Shown here: in pieces, positions 9,591-13,624 of the stretch | Layout of the letters: every line of letters starts with the position of its first letter | Numbering within the stretch: position 1 is the first letter of the stretch | The notes under the pieces: model-generated | Databases searched by the model: none | The model's input: the letters and a program-made list of their open reading frames with translations, nothing else | Told to the model about the DNA's origin: nothing | Translations under genes and position numbers: made by a program | Origin: Euperipatoides rowelli | Taxonomy: Eukaryota > Onychophora > Udeonychophora > Euonychophora > Peripatopsidae | NCBI GenBank assembly: GCA_003024985.2 | Contig: PXIH01S0019243.1 | Reading direction: 5' to 3' (one strand) | DNA: 13,624 nt

Positions 9591-10480
9591 TTGTTTGACA
9601 ATGATGGCAGGTTGAGAGAACCAAATAAATCAAAATTGAAATCAATGCTGCAAGTAGAATGTGGGGTACAAGGTAAAACCTGCCCGGATGTTATTATTCT
9701 TGATGCATGTGCTGTATTGTGGACTGTGTCTTGGCCGGTGAATCCATCAAACATCAGTCATTACATAGATGCTGTAGAAAAACACATTAATCGATGCATT
9801 CAAAATATACCAGTAGAACACATTGTTTTTGACAGATACTATAAATTAAGTAAAAAATCACTATGTCGATCAACATGTGTGAAAGGCATTTGTCGCATGT
9901 TTCAGCCTAAGCTTACTGAGGATTCCTCACTATCTAACAGAGACATCATATTGAAAGTGACAGCCAATAAGGAACAGGTAATAAAGTTCATTGTAAATAG
10001 GTCTTCTCGATGCAGGTTCTTCCAAGTCAAACATTAATAGTAACTGGTAAAGATTGTTTTCTGATTAAAATTGGGAAAGGTCCTCAGAAGATTGCTGTAA
10101 CTCACAAAGAAACAGGTATAACTATGGTGTGTCATATGATTCATGAAGCTACAAAAGAAAAATTAAAAATTACTGTTATATCAGAAGACACTGATGTATT
10201 GTGTACTTGACTCATCATCAACATGAAAAAAAGTTGTGGAATGAATCAAGATATTATTAACTATAGAGGGATGCTCAATGGATCGGAGTTACATTAACGT
10301 TAATGAGGTTATCATGTCAAATCTTTTGGAAGCACTTGCATTAACTGGCTGTGATACTGTATCTTTGAATTCTGGCATTGGAAAGGCGATGGTTGTGAAA
10401 AAGCTCAGTTCATACAAAGACAAAATCAACCTTGGTCATCCAATAGCATCAATTGACAATGTAAAAAATGTTAGCATCTA
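9591..10480 (+). other. Gene A FEN1/XPG-like PIN nuclease region
   Basis: The order is ILDACAVLW (N-terminal Asp of a PIN/FEN fold), IVFDRY (second acidic strand), an HKETGI segment where the family normally has HEEAD, SEDTDVL (third acidic strand) and TGCDT...GIGKA, the helix-turn-helix signature also present in FEN1/XPG (GCD...GIG.K). The segments 9591-10037, 10010-10210 and 10278-10481 are in three frames but follow one another without missing sequence. The role in transposition is unknown to me. Loss of the EEAD acids would impair metal binding even without the frameshifts. Confidence 0.72.
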
Positions 10481-10754
10481 AATTTCTGTCCTCTCTATAT
10501 GGCCAGAAATAGGATGAATTATCTTTGAACAATTTACGTTCAACTATATTTCAACTGAAGCTTGGAGGAGAGCGGTATGTATCATTGAAGCTTAGTAGCT
10601 TACCACCTACTGATGCTGGAATCCATGCTCACTGCAACCGTTCACATAACCAAATGATGTTATGGAAATTTGCTGCTTTGCCTTCATCACCTGTCAATCC
10701 ATTAGATTACAGCTAGGAACAACTGGGAAATAAGTTACAACCCAAGGACAATAA

Positions 10755-10889
10755 GCTGCACCAAGTGAAATTTTCAATTTGATCAGCTGCAAATGTAATA
10801 CTGGATGCAAAAGTGCATTGTGTTTGTGTAGAAAAATGTCCAAGTCATGCAGTGGTTTCTGTTCTTGTAAGGGAATCAAATGTTTGAAT
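10755..10889 (+). other. Gene A C-terminal cysteine cluster
   Basis: In one frame the sequence reads AAPSEIFNLISCKCNTGC, then ALCLC, SKSCSGFCSC and KGIKCLN: nine cysteines in CxC and CxxxC spacings. It matches the tail of gene B (PPAPED...ISCNFKMSC...CSC...CGVCGGSC) residue block for block. The layout resembles zinc-binding CXC/tesmin-type clusters. It is probably a DNA- or chromatin-contact module of the transposon protein. Confidence 0.75.
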
Positions 10890-11003
10890 TCTTCAAATAT
10901 ATTAGATGAAAGTCATATTATGAAGAATTAGAAAAAAACAAAAACAATATAGTTTGGTGTAATCTTGTTAAGAAGGTGTAACTCAAATATTTCTTGTGAT
11001 TGT

Positions 11004-11009
11004 AATAAA
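11004..11009 (+). promoter_or_regulatory. Possible polyadenylation signal of gene A
   Basis: AATAAA about 75 bp past the gene A stop, with a GT-rich stretch within 15 bp downstream. The arrangement is textbook, but the local base composition makes the hexamer common. Confidence 0.4.
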
Positions 11010-11191
11010 AAAATTGTTTGTGTAATTTTGAAACTTTCCTTGTTCTTCTTTAAGTGTGCAATACTCCTAAATGGTGGAAAAAAATGCCATAATGAACGCT
11101 CTGATAAATAATATTAATAATATTGTGACAAATTTCATTTTTAAAAAAAAAAACCAAAATAGGGTGTGATTCACAATTCAAAACCACATCA

Positions 11192-11404
11192 AACTAGAGT
11201 TATAGAAGAAAAACTGATATTTCCCTAGCAGTATGTCATTCATTTTGGATTCCGCCATTTTGTGGAGAATGTTAAAGGATTAGCGTCCCGCACTCAATGG
11301 ATTTGGATTAAGTTGGTCAAAAAGGTTAGGAGGCCATCAAAAAACTATATATACTACAAAACAATGTTTGGAGCATTTTCTATGGGCACTAGCTCCTCCT
11401 ACTA
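11192..11404 (+). repeat. Element A right inverted repeat
   Basis: It is the reverse complement of the left inverted repeat, with long shared blocks: TTATAGAAG, TTTTGGATTC, GCCATTTTGTGGAGAATG, CACTCAA.GGATTTGGATT, GGTCAAAAAGGT and the outer CACTAGCTCCT. The middle (about 11350-11385) has diverged most. It ends at the CTACTA run where the tRNA-like head of the SINE begins. Confidence 0.85.
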
Positions 11405-11407
11405 CTA

Positions 11408-11492
11408 GCTGGGGATCGCACTTGTGTTCCCCAGCATATGCCTTGAGTTTAGCAATCCAAGCAGCAGAACCGCTCTACCATCAAACTAAGAC
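11408..11492 (-). mobile_element. SINE-like insert, tRNA-like head (5' part)
   Basis: On the minus strand this reads TTAGTTTGATGGTAGAGC near its start, a good match to a Pol III A box (tRNA D-arm, TAGCTCAGTGGTAGAGC). About 50 bp later comes AGTGCGATCCCC, resembling a B box (GGTTCGATTCC). Between them, GGATTGCTAAAC resembles an anticodon loop with GCT. Arm pairing is poor, so it is not a working tRNA; it fits the degenerate head of a tRNA-derived SINE. It starts exactly at the 9-bp duplication that flanks the insert and is cut by element A at its 3' side. In SINEs such boxes form an internal Pol III promoter. Confidence 0.6.
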
Positions 11493-11501
11493 AATATCTT
11501 A
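11493..11501. repeat. 9-bp target duplication of the SINE-like insert, right copy
   Basis: AATATCTTA, matching AACATCTTA at 6399-6407 with one substitution. It lies immediately outside the tRNA-like head and inside the coding sequence of gene B. Confidence 0.78.
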
Positions 11502-12670
11502 AATTTTGCATGGAATTGTTCAGATTTCTCAAACATATTAAAAGCTTTAAGTTTGCCTTTTCCATAAAAGGCATAAGTGATGTCACATCCTGTTATATCT
11601 TGAATAAAGAGGACAACATTCTTCATTTCTCCAACCTCTTCACGAATCTTACAAATGTCAAAAAAGGCTGCAAATGAGGTGTTGTATTAGATGGTTTCTG
11701 GAAAAAAAAGTTGGATTTTATCCATTATGGTTGTCCTTCTAGTAGTATCAATAGATTAGTATATTGTCCAACAACAACTACAGAGCTCTGACCATTGCTT
11801 TTAAAGACAATGATGGCTTTCTGTAAGATTTCAACATCTGCATCCTCCTCAGTCACTGATGTGGAAATATGTTCTTCTATAAGCTTTTGAATGAGCAATT
11901 GAATAAGTTTTATTTTTGTGTATTGGATTGGATAAAAAAAAATATTTTGATTTACACAACACTCCATTTCAGATGTGAAATTAATCTGAGGTGATCATCG
12001 TCTTCCTCTCCTTATGTGCTCTTGGCTTTTAATTGTGGGATAGTCTGGATAACCATCAAACACAATATAGCACTCTTTCCCCATACTTCCTCACCACATG
12101 GGTCATCTAGCTTTTAATGATATATGTTTCTTTACTGGGCCAAACAATACTATGAAAAAGATAGACTCCATCTATAACAAAAAGCTTATTCATCAAATTT
12201 TGCTGTTCTTCTCTTATTTTTCCTTTCTCAAAAGCCTTAACTATACTTGCTTTTGTTCCTTTTCTTATTTTATTATTCTCAAACAAAGCTAAAGGATAAA
12301 GACTTAACTCAAACTGGAAATAAGACTTAAATTTATGTGTTCCCTGGGAAATGCAAATAATTCTGTTGAACAACTGATTAGGATTTATTGCAATGTCCTC
12401 TGATCTCACCCATATACTGCTTGCGAAAGTTGCTATTGTTTTTACTTTATTCTTCCTTTTGCATTTTACATCAGCAAAATTATTTACTTCAATTTCCTTC
12501 ATGCTACAAAGCCCCACATCATATGCTTCATCATAGTTTATACCATCCTTTGGGGCAACAAATCCAGAAGACAAAGAAACCAACTCCTTGTTCTGTCAAA
12601 AAGGATGATGAGCAGAAAACCAATTAACAAATTTGTTAATATCTTGGAGATCTCTTTTTTTTCTGACAGG
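11493..12670 (-). pseudogene. Gene B, 5' part: FEN1/XPG-like transposon protein, front truncated
   Basis: From 12670 downward: RDLQDINKFVNWFSAHHPF, then LSSGFVAPKDGINYDEA (frame change near 12590), INPNQLFNRI, FQFELSLYPLALF, FVIDGVYLFHSIVWP (N-terminal Asp of the PIN fold), IVFDGYPDYPT and EHIRRGRR, NFTSEMEC, TEEDADVEIL, VVVVGQYTNLLILL, a DICKIREEVGEM stretch and FIQDITGCDITYAFYGKGK. It then reaches HAKFK, where the insert cuts it. The longest open part is 12583-12107. Frame changes near 12070 and 11720 and several stops show that it is inactive. The family's VGDDTDLL motif is here VGQYTNLL, so two catalytic acids are lost. The region homologous to the transposase-like front of gene A is absent, apparently deleted. 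Aligns block by block with gene A 9490-10480. Confidence 0.85.
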
Positions 12671-12765
12671 TCTCAGTTCTATATGCTATACACCCAAAGT
12701 ACTCCTCCAATACCTTACTTATCTCTAGAATTCCTGGAGCACATGCTACTAGCTGCCATGTTGCA
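12671..12765. other. Deletion-junction region between gene B and the right inverted repeat
   Basis: Only about 95 bp separates the first recognisable gene B residues from the right terminal repeat. I recognise no protein motif here in any frame. This is where the transposase-like half of the gene should lie, so an internal deletion probably joined sequence near the end of the element to the middle of the gene. Confidence 0.5.
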
Positions 12766-12930
12766 GTTTTTTATTTTGGAAGTGGGTGTGGGAGGAAGCA
12801 AGTGGGGTAGGAGTGGGGACTTTCACCTATAACCTGTCTACATGAGGAAAGTTGATGGGGGGGGGACAAATTAGATTTAAATATTTTTTTCCTTTATATG
12901 CATTTTTTTTGGAACAGGTTGACTCGACTA
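12766..12930 (-). repeat. Element B right terminal inverted repeat
   Basis: Its reverse complement begins TAGTCGAGTCAACCTGTTCC and tracks the left repeat through CCCCCCATCAA, GTAGACAGGTTATAG, GAAAGTCCCCA and CCCACTTGCTTCCTCCCAC. The G-run at 12857-12865 varies in length against the left copy, as expected for a homopolymer. Outside it lies TAC and then satellite sequence in register with the left block. Confidence 0.85.
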
Positions 12931-13438
12931 TACTGTACATGGATATAATTTAGCCTAATCTCCTTAGTCAAATGATACTTAGTGTGAATGAGTAGGACTC
13001 AACTTAATCACCTGAGTTGAATGATAACTATTGTGTGAAAGTGGTACTCAGCCTAGTCTACAGAGTTGGATGATATCTAATGGGCATGGGTGAGACAGAA
13101 ATCACTCTGATCTTCTGATCAAATAATACTTAGTGTATGTGTTTGTGTGTGTGGAGGGGGTAGACTCACCCTGATCTCTATAGTTAAATGATTGTTAGTG
13201 TGTATAGGTGAAATTAAACCTTATATCTTCAATAGAATGATACCTAGTGTTTTCCTTTTTTGGGATATACCAGGTTCTCCTGAATTGAATGATACCAAGT
13301 CTGTGTGGGTTGGACTAATGTTGATCTCCTGAATCAAATGATGACTTGTGTACTTGGGTGGGACTAATCCTGATTTCCTGAGTCAATGATACCTTAATGA
13401 GCCTGGCTGGTACTCATTGATAGAACGCATGGTTCAAG
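12931..13438 (+). repeat. Degenerate ~49-bp satellite, right block
   Basis: Same unit and same orientation as the left block (for example CAAATGATACTTAGTGTG at 12969 and CACCTGAGTTGAATGATAAC at 13010), starting with TACTGTACATGG, the continuation of the unit cut at 5018. About ten units precede the palindrome. One unit is interrupted by TTTTCCTTTTTTGGGATATACC near 13250. Confidence 0.92.
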
Positions 13439-13618
13439 GTGAGTCCCACCCATCCACACCAGGTGCCATTCTACTTAGGAGAACAGGCTAAGCCCCACAC
13501 AGGCATCCAAGGAATCATTCTATTTAAGAGTTCATAGAATAATTCCTAGTATGATTGTGTGGAACTTAACCTGTTCTCCTAAATAGAATGTCAACTGGTG
13601 TGGATGGGTGGGACTCAC
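13439..13618. repeat. Palindrome of satellite-like units
   Basis: The arm at 13439-13523 is the reverse complement of 13534-13618. GTGAGTCCCACCCATCCACA pairs with TGTGGATGGGTGGGACTCAC, GGAGAACAGG with CCTGTTCTCC, CCATTCTA with TAGAATG, and GGAATCATTCTAT near the centre with ATAGAATAATTCC. The spacer is about 10 bp (TTAAGAGTTC). The arms belong to a satellite variant in which the GAGTCAAATG part of the unit reads AAATAGAATG. The remaining bases to 13624 are satellite. Confidence 0.88.
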
Positions 13619-13624
13619 ATTAGA

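Larger units (their letters stand above)
7382..10931 (+). pseudogene. Gene A: Academ-like transposase with FEN1/XPG-type nuclease and Cys-rich C-terminus
   Basis: A decayed single-copy transposon gene covering all parts of its family in order. Front half: SQSIAQLSKK (~7460); SYNELRHFRMSAAS (7764-7805); QVIADNLDAQTHSQN with the conserved D's (7863-7907); CPEYGGFNMKNAHESG (8216-8263); FTNDQQLY (8399-8422); HILMSIVGAVGILMAG (8495-8542); NYPQNDRALHMVAKKLL (from 8587); EREGDWPLH (8788-8814); GHLNYTHYGLYY (from 8855); VWSDMFIEST with a conserved E at 9005-9007. Back half: LYGRVME (~9496); ELAP (~9570); FDNDGRLREP; IILDACAVLWTVSWP; VFDRYYKLSKKSL; LIVTGKD; VISEDTDVL; ALTGCDTVSLNSGIGKA; SSLYGQK; SLPPTDAG; and a cysteine cluster at 10755-10889. 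I read the front as DDE transposase and the back as PIN nuclease. Stops and frame changes break it throughout (for example TAA 7526, TGA 8975, TGA 9038, TGA 10208, TAG 10510, TAG 10714). Final stop TAG 10929. No credible start Met. Confidence 0.85.
6936..11404 (+). mobile_element. Element A: DNA transposon nested in the SINE-like insert
   Basis: About 4.5 kb bounded by inverted repeats, 6936-7140 and 11192-11404, whose outer ends read CAGTAGGAGCTAGTG and TAGTAGGAGGAGCTAGTG. Between them lies a single long plus-strand pseudogene (gene A) containing both a transposase-like front half and a nuclease back half, followed by a possible polyadenylation signal. It looks like a near-full-length but decayed autonomous element. 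Its ends differ from those of element B, so the two belong to different families within what I believe is the same superfamily (Academ-like). The left end is complicated by a third, inverted copy of the terminal sequence at 7286-7375. Confidence 0.72.
10932..11404. other. Element A 3' flank and right inverted repeat
   Basis: AT-rich non-coding DNA follows the gene A stop. AATAAA at 11004-11009, followed by the GT-rich TTGTTTGTGT, is a plausible polyadenylation signal for gene A. The stretch 11163-11184 is the inner part, and 11192-11404 the main part, of the right inverted repeat. Confidence 0.65.
5019..12930 (-). mobile_element. Element B: DNA transposon inserted in the satellite, itself interrupted
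   Basis: The boundaries are set by inverted repeats at 5019-5178 and 12766-12930, by the TAC duplication outside them, and by restoration of the satellite register when the element is removed. Without the nested 5.1-kb insert it would be about 2.8 kb. Its only gene is the minus-strand pseudogene B. That gene lacks the transposase-like front half seen in gene A, with only about 100 bp between its first recognisable residues and the right inverted repeat, so element B is probably an internally deleted, non-autonomous relative. The 3-bp duplication plus a FEN1/XPG-type nuclease gene fit the Academ superfamily. The boundaries are well supported; the superfamily name is recalled, not tested. Confidence 0.82.

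Noticed and set aside
7382-10931. Introns as the explanation for the frame changes in gene A
   Set aside because: Consecutive conserved blocks follow each other with little or no extra DNA between them and without GT...AG boundaries, and single stops occur inside conserved motifs. These are mutations, not introns.
11408-11492. A functional tRNA-Ser(GCT) gene on the minus strand
   Set aside because: The A box is good and a GCT-like loop is visible, but the anticodon and T arms do not pair well and the acceptor ends do not match. It is a tRNA-like relic.
12388-12832. Plus-strand open frames at 12388-12627 and 12605-12832
   Set aside because: The first is the antisense of the well-supported gene B region. 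The second runs into the right terminal repeat. Neither has recognisable motifs.

Overview
This window is non-coding, repeat-rich eukaryotic DNA, most likely from an invertebrate animal (cnidarian-, mollusc- or similar-type genome; the exact taxon cannot be read from the sequence). The reasons are a long degenerate satellite, AT-rich spacers with ATT microsatellites, a tRNA-like SINE head and two decayed copies of a transposon-borne protein that I know from invertebrate genomes. No intact host gene is visible. Every recognisable protein region is broken by stops and frameshifts. An unresolved NN lies at 583-584.

Layout: 1-925 is AT-rich DNA ending in a cluster of GGGTAAATA/TATTTACCC motifs. 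926-5018 is a degenerate tandem satellite with a period of about 49 bp, and the same satellite in the same orientation resumes at 12931 and runs to the window end. Between them lies element B (5019-12930), a DNA transposon with terminal inverted repeats of about 160 bp and a 3-bp TAC target duplication. Removing it rejoins the satellite exactly in register. Element B carries a minus-strand pseudogene (gene B) that is now split in two: 12670-11493 and 6407-5951.

Gene B is split because about 5.1 kb (6408-11492), flanked by a 9-bp near-perfect duplication (aacatctta / aatatctta), sits inside its coding sequence. The outer part of this insert reads, on the minus strand, as a tRNA-like head (11492-11408), a body holding ten 40-bp minisatellite units, and an A-rich tail at 6408-6425. 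This is SINE architecture. Inside that SINE-like unit sits element A (6936-11404), with inverted repeats of about 200 bp, a possible CTA duplication, and a plus-strand pseudogene (gene A, 7382-10931).

The window is therefore a four-layer nest: satellite, then element B, then a SINE-like insert, then element A. Genes A and B are distant paralogues that align block by block. Both have a FEN1/XPG-type PIN-nuclease region with a TGCD...G(I/K)GK helix-turn-helix motif, an LPPT...H...W region and a C-terminal cysteine cluster. Gene A also keeps an upstream region with conserved D, D and E positions that I read as a DDE transposase. The architecture and the 3-bp duplication fit the Academ superfamily as I remember it; that family name is the least certain part of the reading.

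Smaller structures are a near-identical 2 x 216 bp tandem duplication (5212-5643), a third copy of the element A terminus (7286-7375), and a palindrome of about 180 bp made of satellite-like sequence at 13439-13618.
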